From positions 682,001 through 746,000 of the forward strand of contig NZ_JONN01000001.1 of the NCBI RefSeq assembly GCF_000711715.1: DNA of 64,000 nt. The letters run 5' to 3'. The DNA comes from Sphingomonas astaxanthinifaciens DSM 22298. Lineage in GTDB: Bacteria; Pseudomonadota; Alphaproteobacteria; Sphingomonadales; Sphingomonadaceae. Below are positions 49,349 to 57,027 of this stretch, in pieces. The stretch's first letter is position 1, and each line of letters begins with the position of its first letter. Under the pieces are notes generated by a model that ran no database searches, was not told the origin of the DNA, and worked only from the letters and a program-made list of their open reading frames with translations. The translations under genes were made by a program, and so were the position numbers.

Positions 49349-51676
49349 ATGCTGGCAGGCGAGGGGTGGCAGACGGCCGCGCTGGCGCTTGCCGCCCTGT
49401 GGGTTCCCGTGGCCGCGCTGCTCGCCTGGCGGGGCGCCCGGCAAAGCCGCCAGGCGCGGGCGCTGACCGGCCATGCCAAGGCGATCGCCGCGCTGCTCGC
49501 CGCCGCGCCGAGCCGTCCTTTACTGGTCATGGCCGATCGCTCGATCGATGCCGAGCCGGGGCTGCTGCGCGAGCTCGGCTGCCCGGCCGCGACGACCCTT
49601 GCCGAGCTCGGCGGCGAGGACGGGCTGCGGGGCGCCGACCTCGCCGCGCTCGAGGAGGGGCTGGCCGCCGCGGCGCTCGGCTCCAATCCCATTGCCCTCA
49701 CCGTCAGGGTACAGGCCTCGGGGCGGCTGTTCGACGTTCGCGGTGGACCCGCGCCCTTGCCGTCGCCGCCGGGATCGGTGCTGCTGTGGATCGCCGACTG
49801 CAGCATTGCCGAGCGCGACCGGACCGAGACCATCGCCCAGCTCCAGGCGACCGAGATCGCGCTCGCCGCGCTGACCCAGCTGATCGAGGCGGCGCCCTTT
49901 CCGATGTGGGTACGCGGCGAGGACCTGCGCCTCGTGCTGGTCAATCGCGCCTTCGTCACCGCGGTCGAAGCCCGCGACGCGCGTGAAGTCGTCGCCCAGG
50001 CGGTCGAGCTGGTCGAGGGCGGGGCCGAGAGCGCCGCGCTGGCGCTCACCGAGGGGCGGCCGAACGAGCGCGTCCGCCCGGCCACCATCGGCGGCGAGCG
50101 GCGGACCTTGCGCCTCGTCGACGTGCCGCTCCCCGGTGGGCGGGTCGCCGGCTATGCGATCGACATCCAGGAGCTCGAGGACGCCCGCAGCGAGCTCTCC
50201 CGCTACGTCGAGAGTCAGCGCGAGCTGAGCGACCGGATGACCGCGGGCGCGATCCAGTTCGACCCCGACCGCACGCTGTCCTCCTACAACACGCCCTTTG
50301 CCATCCTTAGCCAAATCGAGACCGACTGGCTCGACGAAAAGCCCGAATTCGACCGCCTGCTCGAGCGGATGCGCGAGAACCATCGCCTCCCCGAAGTGCG
50401 CGACTTTCCCGAATGGAAGGCCGAGCGGCGTGGCTGGTTCACCAGCGCCGAGGAAGTCCATGAGGAGGAGTGGATCCTCGCCAATGGCGACCATCTGCGC
50501 GTGGTCGGCCAGCCGCTCCCCGACGGCGGGCTCCGGCTGATCTTCGAGGACCGCACCGAGCAGGTCCGCCTCGCCAGCGCGCGCGACACCCTGCTCCGGG
50601 TCCGCACCGCGACCTTCGACAATCTGTTCGAGGGCGTCGCGGTGTTCGCGTCCGACGGCCGCCTCTATCTCTGGAATCGCCGCTTCGGCGATTTCTGGGG
50701 GCTGGACGAGAGCTGGCTCGCCGAGCACCCCCGCGTCGACGAGCTGGTCCCGGCCTTTGCCGGGCGCCTCGTCAACCCGACCGCCGCGGCGCGGCTGCGC
50801 GAACTGGTCCGGGCCGCCACCACCGAGCGGCGGGTCGAGCGCGGCCGCCTCAACCTCGCCGACGGTCGCCACTTCGAATTCGCCGCGGTTCCGCTCCCCG
50901 ACGGCAATGCGCTCTTCACCATGGTCGACGTGACCGACTCGAGCCGCATCGAGGCCGCGCTTCGCGAGCGTGCCGAGGCGCTCGAACAGGCCGACAAGGT
51001 GCGCACCGACTTCGTCGCCAACATGAGCTACGAATTGCGCACGCCGCTGACCTCGATCGGCGGGTTCGCCGAGATGCTGCGCGAGGGCTATGCCGGCGAA
51101 TTGTCGGGCTCGGCCCGCGACTATGTCTCGGCGATCCTCGAATCGGTTGCGCGGCTGTCGCGGCTGATCGACGACGTCCTCGACCTGACCCAGGGCGCGC
51201 GCGGCGATGTGACGCTGGAGCGCGAGCGGGTCGATCTCGCCGGCCTCGTCCGCAGCGTCGCCGAGGGGATGGAGCCCGCCGCCCGGGCCAAGCGCCTCAA
51301 GTTCAAGGTGGTGGTGGGCGAGGGCACGGGGTCGCTCCAGGGCGACCATCGGCGCCTGCGCGAAAGCCTCGAGCATGTGCTTCGCAACGCCATCGCCTAT
51401 ACCGACAAGGGCGAGGTCCGGCTGGTCACCCGCGGCGATCCCGACATGGCCGAGATCCTCGTCAGCGACACCGGCCCGGGGCTTGCCCCCGAGGACCAGG
51501 CGCGGGTGTTCGAGCGCTTCACCCGGCTGGGCGAGAAGCGCGGCGAGGCGGCGCTCGGGCTCGGCCTCCCGCTCACTCGCCAGTTCATCGAGGCGCATGG
51601 CGGCACCGTCCAGCTGTCGAGCGCGGTCGGGCAGGGGACCAGCGTGCTCATCACGCTTCCGCGCGGCCGAAGCTGA
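49349..51676 (+). CDS. divL: DivL-type PAS kinase (Tyr in place of phospho-acceptor His)
   Basis: A 775-aa sensor-kinase-like protein. One N-terminal membrane helix (LALAALWVPVAALLAW) is followed by several PAS-like regions, a dimerisation helix and a HATPase domain (N box RESLEHVLRNAIAYTDKG, G boxes SDTGPGLAPED and GLGLPLTRQFIE). The H box reads ANMSYELRTPLTSIGGFAEM: Tyr (residue 561) replaces His, the hallmark of DivL, which controls the CckA-CtrA cell-cycle relay in alphaproteobacteria. The length fits Caulobacter DivL (about 770 aa). The start is uncertain: ATG 49349, GTG 49325 and GTG 49220 are all in frame. Its stop overlaps tsaE (TGATG). Confidence 0.88.
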   Translation: MLAGEGWQTAALALAALWVPVAALLAWRGARQSRQARALTGHAKAIAALLAAAPSRPLLVMADRSIDAEPGLLRELGCPAATTLAELGGEDGLRGADLAALEEGLAAAALGSNPIALTVRVQASGRLFDVRGGPAPLPSPPGSVLLWIADCSIAERDRTETIAQLQATEIALAALTQLIEAAPFPMWVRGEDLRLVLVNRAFVTAVEARDAREVVAQAVELVEGGAESAALALTEGRPNERVRPATIGGERRTLRLVDVPLPGGRVAGYAIDIQELEDARSELSRYVESQRELSDRMTAGAIQFDPDRTLSSYNTPFAILSQIETDWLDEKPEFDRLLERMRENHRLPEVRDFPEWKAERRGWFTSAEEVHEEEWILANGDHLRVVGQPLPDGGLRLIFEDRTEQVRLASARDTLLRVRTATFDNLFEGVAVFASDGRLYLWNRRFGDFWGLDESWLAEHPRVDELVPAFAGRLVNPTAAARLRELVRAATTERRVERGRLNLADGRHFEFAAVPLPDGNALFTMVDVTDSSRIEAALRERAEALEQADKVRTDFVANMSYELRTPLTSIGGFAEMLREGYAGELSGSARDYVSAILESVARLSRLIDDVLDLTQGARGDVTLERERVDLAGLVRSVAEGMEPAARAKRLKFKVVVGEGTGSLQGDHRRLRESLEHVLRNAIAYTDKGEVRLVTRGDPDMAEILVSDTGPGLAPEDQARVFERFTRLGEKRGEAALGLGLPLTRQFIEAHGGTVQLSSAVGQGTSVLITLPRGRS

Positions 51677-52125
51677 TGTGGACCCTCACCGAGCCCGACA
51701 TGGCCAAGGCCGGCGCGGCGCTGGCGGCGGCGATCCGCGCGGGCGATGTCGTGACCCTCTCGGGACCGCTCGGCGCGGGCAAGACCACGCTGGTGCGGGG
51801 GCTGCTCGCCGCGCTCGGCCACGAGGGCGAGGTGCCGAGTCCGACCTTCGCCATCGTCCAGCCCTATGAGGCGACCCGCGTACCCGTCGCGCATGTCGAC
51901 CTCTATCGGATCGAGGACAGCCACGAGATCGAGGAGCTCGGCCTCGACGACATGCTCCTCGACAGCGCGCTGCTGGTCGAATGGCCCGAGCGCGCCGATG
52001 CAGCTGCCTGGCCCCAAGCCCTCCGGTTGTCGCTTTCTGTCGACGCCGATGGCCGCCGCGCCTTGACTTGGGAGGTGCCCGGGGCATGGGAAGGGCGATG
52101 GCCACCGCCCCCGCTTCGAGCATGA
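51676..52125 (+). CDS. tsaE: tRNA threonylcarbamoyladenosine biosynthesis ATPase TsaE
   Basis: TsaE is the P-loop ATPase of the TsaB-TsaD-TsaE complex that makes the essential t6A37 modification. The 149-aa protein has the Walker A GPLGAGKTTLVRGLL, then PSPTFAIVQPYE and the conserved HVDLYRIEDSHEIEELGLDD. The extended C-terminus is tryptophan- and proline-rich. It starts in the divL stop (TGATG) and its own stop overlaps amgK (ATGA). The divL-tsaE neighbourhood is conserved in Caulobacter, which supports the divL call. Confidence 0.94.
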   Translation: MWTLTEPDMAKAGAALAAAIRAGDVVTLSGPLGAGKTTLVRGLLAALGHEGEVPSPTFAIVQPYEATRVPVAHVDLYRIEDSHEIEELGLDDMLLDSALLVEWPERADAAAWPQALRLSLSVDADGRRALTWEVPGAWEGRWPPPPLRA

Positions 52126-53111
52126 TTCCGCCCGCTGCCGCCGACGACTTCCTCGCCCGCGCCGGGTGGGAGGGAGCGCGCATCGTCCCGCTCGCCGGCG
52201 ACGCCAGCTTCCGCCGCTATTTCCGGGTTCACCACGAGGGCCATGGCGCGGCGGTGCTGATGGACGCGCCCCCGCCGCACGAGGACCCGAGGCCGTTCAT
52301 CGCGGTCGCCGAATGGCTGACCGGCCGCGGTTTCAGCGCCCCCGACATTCTCGCCCGCGACCTCGATGCCGGGCTCCTGCTGCTGGCCGACTTCGGCGAC
52401 AGCCGGCTGCGCGAGACGCTCGACGACGCGCCCGACCGCGAGGCCGAGCTCTACGCTCATGCGACCGACCTCCTGGTGGACCTCCACGGCCATGCCCCCA
52501 TGCCCGGGCTTCCACCGCACGGGCTTTCCGAATGGCTGACCGAGCTCGAGCTCTTTCCCGACTGGTATGCGCCCGCGGTCGGGATCGAGGTCGACCGCGC
52601 CTCGTACCGCGCGGCCTGGGAAAAGGTGCTTTCCCCGGTCGCCGCCGATGGGCTCGGCCCGGTCACCGTGCTGCGCGACTATCATGCCGAGAACATCATG
52701 CTGGTCGACGGGCGGCGCGGGGTGAAGCACCTCGGCCTGCTCGACTTCCAGGACGCGCTTGCCGGCCATCCCGCCTATGACCTCGCCTCGGTGCTTGAGG
52801 ACGCGCGGCGTGACGTTTCGCCCGAAATCGAGCGCGCGATGCTCGACCGCTACATCGCCGCGACCGGGCAGGGCGAGGCGTTCGAGCGCGCTTATTGGGC
52901 GCTCGCCGCGCAGCGCAACACGCGCATCCTCGGGGTCTTCTGCCGGCTGTGGAAGCGCGACGGAAAGCCCGGCTACCGCCGCTTCCAGCCGCGCATGTGG
53001 GGCCTGCTCGAGCGTGACCTCGCCGCACCGGGGCTCGCGCCGGTCGAGGCCTGGTTCGACGCCAACGTGCCGCCCGCGGCCCGCGCCGCCGCCTGGGGCG
53101 AGGCCGCCTGA
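52122..53111 (+). CDS. amgK: AmgK, anomeric N-acetylmuramate/N-acetylglucosamine kinase
   Basis: A 329-aa aminoglycoside-phosphotransferase-fold kinase. In Pseudomonas, AmgK phosphorylates MurNAc at C1 in the peptidoglycan recycling route that bypasses de novo UDP-MurNAc synthesis and gives fosfomycin resistance. Catalytic motifs are VLRDYHAENIMLVDG and GLLDFQDALAGHPAYDL, and the N-lobe has LAGDASFRRYFRV. I chose the ATG at 52122 (MIPPAAADDF) because it overlaps the tsaE stop; starts at 52098 and 52086 are possible. The murU gene follows at once (TGATG), confirming the pathway. Confidence 0.9.
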   Translation: MIPPAAADDFLARAGWEGARIVPLAGDASFRRYFRVHHEGHGAAVLMDAPPPHEDPRPFIAVAEWLTGRGFSAPDILARDLDAGLLLLADFGDSRLRETLDDAPDREAELYAHATDLLVDLHGHAPMPGLPPHGLSEWLTELELFPDWYAPAVGIEVDRASYRAAWEKVLSPVAADGLGPVTVLRDYHAENIMLVDGRRGVKHLGLLDFQDALAGHPAYDLASVLEDARRDVSPEIERAMLDRYIAATGQGEAFERAYWALAAQRNTRILGVFCRLWKRDGKPGYRRFQPRMWGLLERDLAAPGLAPVEAWFDANVPPAARAAAWGEAA

Positions 53112-53875
53112 TGGCCGCGCAGAGCCACCGCGCGCTCCGCATCCGGCCCGAAATCCCGGCCGAGGTCCCGAAGACCGCCATGGTCATGGCCGCCGGCCTC
53201 GGCAAGCGGATGCGGCCCTTGACCGCGACGCGGCCCAAACCGCTGGTCGAGGTCGCCGGCAAGGCGCTCCTCGATCATGTCCTCGACCGGCTTCGCGCCG
53301 CGGGGGTCGAGCGGGTGGTGGTCAACGTCCATTATCTCGCCGATGCGCTCGAGGCACATCTCAAGGCCCGGGTGAAGGATCTCGACGTCGCGGTCAGCGA
53401 CGAGCGCGCGCAACTGCTCGAGACCGGCGGCGGCCTCGTCCGCGCCCGCCCGCTGATCGACTGCGATCCCTTCCTGGCGGTCAACAGCGACAATTTCTGG
53501 GTCGACGGGCCGAGCGATTCGCTCAAACTCCTCGCCAGCCAGTGGGACGGGGCGAAGATGGACTGCCTGCTGCTCCTCGTGCCGCTCGCCCGCGCGGGCA
53601 ATCACGGCGGGGTCGGCGACTTCCACATGGACTCGGGCGGGCGCCTGCGCCGCCGCGGCAAGGCGCGTGTCGCACCCTTCGTCTACACCGGCATCCAGCT
53701 GATGAGCCAGCACCTCCTCGACGACGCGCCCGAGGGTCCTTTCTCGACCAATATCCTGTGGGACAAGGCGATTGCGCAAGGGCGCTGCTTCGGCACCGTC
53801 CACCAGGGTCTGTGGTTCGACGTCGGCACCCCCGGCGCGATCCACGCCACCGAGCACGCGCTCGCCCATGAGTGA
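53111..53875 (+). CDS. murU: MurU, N-acetylmuramate-1-phosphate uridylyltransferase
   Basis: A 254-aa nucleotidyltransferase that converts MurNAc-1-P (made by AmgK) to UDP-MurNAc. The nucleotide-binding signature MVMAAGLGKRMRPLTATRPK and KPLVEVAGKALLDHVL are clear, followed by the metal site VNSDNFWVDGP and the end GLWFDVGTPGAIHATE. An extra N-terminal tail of about 20 residues precedes the domain. Assignment rests on its coupling to amgK. Its stop overlaps the addB ATG by 8 nt. Confidence 0.9.
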   Translation: MAAQSHRALRIRPEIPAEVPKTAMVMAAGLGKRMRPLTATRPKPLVEVAGKALLDHVLDRLRAAGVERVVVNVHYLADALEAHLKARVKDLDVAVSDERAQLLETGGGLVRARPLIDCDPFLAVNSDNFWVDGPSDSLKLLASQWDGAKMDCLLLLVPLARAGNHGGVGDFHMDSGGRLRRRGKARVAPFVYTGIQLMSQHLLDDAPEGPFSTNILWDKAIAQGRCFGTVHQGLWFDVGTPGAIHATEHALAHE

Positions 53876-56795
53876 GGCCGCGCCCCGGCCGGCGGTCTTT
53901 TCCATCCCGGCCGAGGCGAGCTTCGCCGATGCGCTCGCGACCGAACTGGTGCGCCGCTTCACCGGCGACCCGCTGGCGCTGGCCCGCGGCCGAATCCTCC
54001 TTCCCAACGCCCGGGCGGTCCGCTCGGTCACCGAGGCCTTCGTCCGCGCCAGCGGCGCCGGCCTGCTGCTGCCCCGGCTGATCCCGGTCGGCGACCCTGC
54101 GCTCGACGAGCGGATCGGCGGCGCGCTCGAGCCTGTCTCGGGCGACCCCGTGCCCCCCGCGATCGACCCGCTCACCCGGCAAGCGGAGCTCGCCTTGCTG
54201 ATCCGCGAGGAACGGGGCGGAAGCACCGCCGAGGCGTGGCGGCTCGCCGCCGAGCTCGGCCGCACGCTCGACCAGCTGCTGGTCGAGGAAAAGACTCCCG
54301 CCGACCTCGCCGCGATCCTCGGCGCGCAGGACGATCTCGCCGGCCACCAGCAGCGCGCGCTCGAGCAGCTCGGCGTGCTCCTCGAGCGCTGGCCCGAGCG
54401 GCGCGCGGGCCTCGGCCGGATCGAGCTCACCGAGCGCCGCAACCGGCTGCTCAACGCCACCGCCCGGCGCTGGCAGGCGGCCCCGCCGCCCGGTTTCACC
54501 ATCGCCGCGGGAATCACCACCGCCGCGCCGGCCATCGCCGGGCTGCTCCGCGTGATTGCCGGACTGCCCGAGGGCAAGGTGGTGCTTCCGGGGCTCGCCG
54601 ACGCGGCCCTCCTGTCGGACGAGCAGTGGGAGGCGCTCGGCAGCGAGCGGCCCGACGATCCCCAACGGCCCGAGCCGACGCATCCGCAATATCACCTCAA
54701 GCTGCTGCTCGACCGGATGGGGATCGGCCGCGCCGAGGTGCAGCAATGGCCGTCGACCAGCGCCGCCCCCGACGGACCCGCCCGGAGCCGCGCCGCTGCG
54801 CAGGCGCTCACCGCCGCTTCCTTCAGCCATGAATGGAGCAGGCTTGGGCAGGAGCAGCGCGAGCTCGGCCCCGTCAAGCTCGCCGTCTTCCCCGATCCCG
54901 CCGCGGAAGCGCAGGGAATCGCCCTTGCCCTGCGCGCAGCGCTCGAGACACCCGGCCGGACCGCCGCGCTCGTCACTCCCGACCGCCAGCTTGCCCGGCG
55001 CGTCGGCGAGCATCTCAAGCGCTGGGGGATCGAGGCCGACGACAGCGCCGGGACTCCGCTCGGGCTGCGACCGCCCGGGACGCTGCTTCTCGTGCTGACG
55101 GCGGCGGGAGCGGAGGGCCTGGCACCCGTCGCCCTGCTCGCGCTGCTTGGCCATCCGCTGGTCCGCGCAGGCGAGGGGCGGCTCGGCTGGCTCGACGATG
55201 TCCGCACGCTCGACCTCGCGCTGCGCGGGCCGCGCCCGCTGCCGGGGCTCGCCGGGCTCGACCGATTGCTTGCCCAGCGCCATGCCGAGCGGCCCAGGCG
55301 CGGGATCGCGGAAGGCTGGGAACGGATCCGTCCGGCGCTGGTCCCGGTCGAGGGGCTGCTCGCCGAGGGGACCACGCTTGCTGACCTGGCGGCCCGCTTG
55401 CGCGAGACCGGGACCGCTTTGTGCGGAGACCAACTGTGGAGCGGACCCGACGGCCGCGCCGCCGCCGACCTCCTCGCCGCGATCGAGGCCTCGCCAAGCA
55501 CCGCGCGACTGCCGGTCGGCACCGACGACGCGGTCCCGCTCCTGCGCAGCCTGCTCGACGCCGTCGCGGTCCGCCCGCCTTACGGGCAGCACCCGCGCGT
55601 CAGCATCCTCGGCCTGCTCGAGGCGCGGCTGATCAAGACCGACCTCATGGTCCTCGCCGGGTTGAACGAGGGCGTGTGGCCAGCCCCGCCGAACCCCGAT
55701 CCCTGGCTCCCGGTCAAGGTCCGCCGCCAGCTTGGCCTGCCGGGGCCCGAGCTTCGGATCGGCCTCTCGGCCCATGATTTCGCGAGCCTGCTCTGCGCCA
55801 AGGATGTCCTGCTCAGCCGCGCCCGCCGCGACGGCCGCTCGCCCACCGTCAGTTCGCGCCTGCTGCTTCGCCTCGAGGCGCTGACCGGCAGCCTCAGGCG
55901 CGACACCGAGCTCGAGCGGCTTGCGATCGTGCTCGACGATCCGGTGGAGGAACGGCCGGTCGCCCGCCCTCGCCCGTGCCCGCCGGTGGCCGACCGTCCG
56001 CGTTCGATCAGGGTCACCGACCTCGATCGCCTCAAGGCCGATCCCTTTTCCTTCTATGCCAAGGCGATGCTCAGGCTTCGGCCACTCGACGACCTTGCCG
56101 CCGACCAGGACGCGGCGTGGCGCGGGACCATCGTCCATGCGCTGTTCGAGCAGTGGCACGACGAGGACCAATGTGCCCCGGCGCAATTGCTCCCGCGTGC
56201 CCGAACCCTTCTTGCGGCCGACGACATCCACCCGCTGATGCGCGCCTTGTGGGGGCCGCGACTGCTCGAGGCGATCGCCGTGCTTGCCGACCATGAGGCG
56301 GCGCTCCAGGAAGAGGGGAGGCGGCCGGCCGGGGCCGAGGTCGACGGCCAAGCCGAGATTGCGGGGGTGAAGCTGATCGGCCGCGCCGACCGGATCGACC
56401 GGATCGCGCGTGGCCGCGACGAGCTCGTCATCCTCGACTACAAGACCGGCAAGCCCCCGGCGAAGAAGCAGGTCGAGGCGGGTTTCGCCCTCCAGCTCGG
56501 GCTGCTCGGGCTGATCGCCGAGGCCGACGGGTTCGAATGGGTGAAGGGAAAGCCCGAAGGCTTTGAATATTGGTCGCTCGCCAAGCCCGACAAGGGCGAT
56601 CGCCGCGGCTATGTCCAGGACATGGGCGGGACCGGGCTCCTCGAGGAAGCCCGCCGTCACTTCGCCGAAGCCGCGGCGCGCTGGCTGACCGGCGACGAGC
56701 CCTTCACCGCCAAGCTCCAGCCGCGCTTCGCCCGCTACGGCGACTACGACCAGCTGATGCGGCTCGAGGAGTGGCTCGGCCGGGCCGAGGCCTGA
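53868..56795 (+). CDS. addB: Double-strand break repair protein AddB
   Basis: AddB is the second subunit of the AddAB helicase-nuclease that resects DNA double-strand ends for RecA-dependent repair. The 975-aa protein has an inactivated helicase-like N-terminal part and a C-terminal PD-(D/E)xK nuclease with ILDYKTGKPPAKKQVE. I chose the ATG at 53868 (MSEAAPRPAVFSIPA), which overlaps the murU stop. No convincing C-terminal Fe-S cysteine cluster is visible, in line with alphaproteobacterial AddB. Confidence 0.92.
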   Translation: MSEAAPRPAVFSIPAEASFADALATELVRRFTGDPLALARGRILLPNARAVRSVTEAFVRASGAGLLLPRLIPVGDPALDERIGGALEPVSGDPVPPAIDPLTRQAELALLIREERGGSTAEAWRLAAELGRTLDQLLVEEKTPADLAAILGAQDDLAGHQQRALEQLGVLLERWPERRAGLGRIELTERRNRLLNATARRWQAAPPPGFTIAAGITTAAPAIAGLLRVIAGLPEGKVVLPGLADAALLSDEQWEALGSERPDDPQRPEPTHPQYHLKLLLDRMGIGRAEVQQWPSTSAAPDGPARSRAAAQALTAASFSHEWSRLGQEQRELGPVKLAVFPDPAAEAQGIALALRAALETPGRTAALVTPDRQLARRVGEHLKRWGIEADDSAGTPLGLRPPGTLLLVLTAAGAEGLAPVALLALLGHPLVRAGEGRLGWLDDVRTLDLALRGPRPLPGLAGLDRLLAQRHAERPRRGIAEGWERIRPALVPVEGLLAEGTTLADLAARLRETGTALCGDQLWSGPDGRAAADLLAAIEASPSTARLPVGTDDAVPLLRSLLDAVAVRPPYGQHPRVSILGLLEARLIKTDLMVLAGLNEGVWPAPPNPDPWLPVKVRRQLGLPGPELRIGLSAHDFASLLCAKDVLLSRARRDGRSPTVSSRLLLRLEALTGSLRRDTELERLAIVLDDPVEERPVARPRPCPPVADRPRSIRVTDLDRLKADPFSFYAKAMLRLRPLDDLAADQDAAWRGTIVHALFEQWHDEDQCAPAQLLPRARTLLAADDIHPLMRALWGPRLLEAIAVLADHEAALQEEGRRPAGAEVDGQAEIAGVKLIGRADRIDRIARGRDELVILDYKTGKPPAKKQVEAGFALQLGLLGLIAEADGFEWVKGKPEGFEYWSLAKPDKGDRRGYVQDMGGTGLLEEARRHFAEAAARWLTGDEPFTAKLQPRFARYGDYDQLMRLEEWLGRAEA

Positions 56796-56799
56796 GCTT

Positions 56800-56946
56800 T
56801 TACTTCTTCCTGGGCTTGCCCGAGCGCGCGTAGAGCAGCGCCGCGACGATCGCCGCCGAACCGATCCCGACCGCAATCCCCGCCTTGAAGTTGCGGCTGT
56901 CCGTTTCCTTGGCTGGTCCGGCCGGCTTCTTGCTGTCGTCGCTCAC
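56800..56946 (-). CDS. Small single-helix membrane protein between addB and addA
   Basis: A 48-aa ORF, GTG at 56946 with AGGAG 7 nt upstream. The sequence starts SDDSKKPAGPAKETDSRNF, followed by the helix AGIAVGIGSAAIVAALLYA and the basic end RSGKPRKK. It sits on the minus strand, so it faces the addB-addA transcript. The ribosome site, the regular helix and the basic tail support coding. Function unknown. Confidence 0.65.
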   Translation of the reverse strand: MSDDSKKPAGPAKETDSRNFKAGIAVGIGSAAIVAALLYARSGKPRKK

Positions 56947-57027
56947 TCGGTCACTCCTGTCATGCTCGTTCGCGCGCCTCATAAACGCATGGCGCACCCG
57001 AGCGGAAGCGTTATGACGAGGACATCC

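Noticed and set aside
53523..56876. A 1117-codon open frame antisense to addB
   Set aside because: Codon-bias shadow; addB has a clear nuclease motif and a coupled start on the plus strand.
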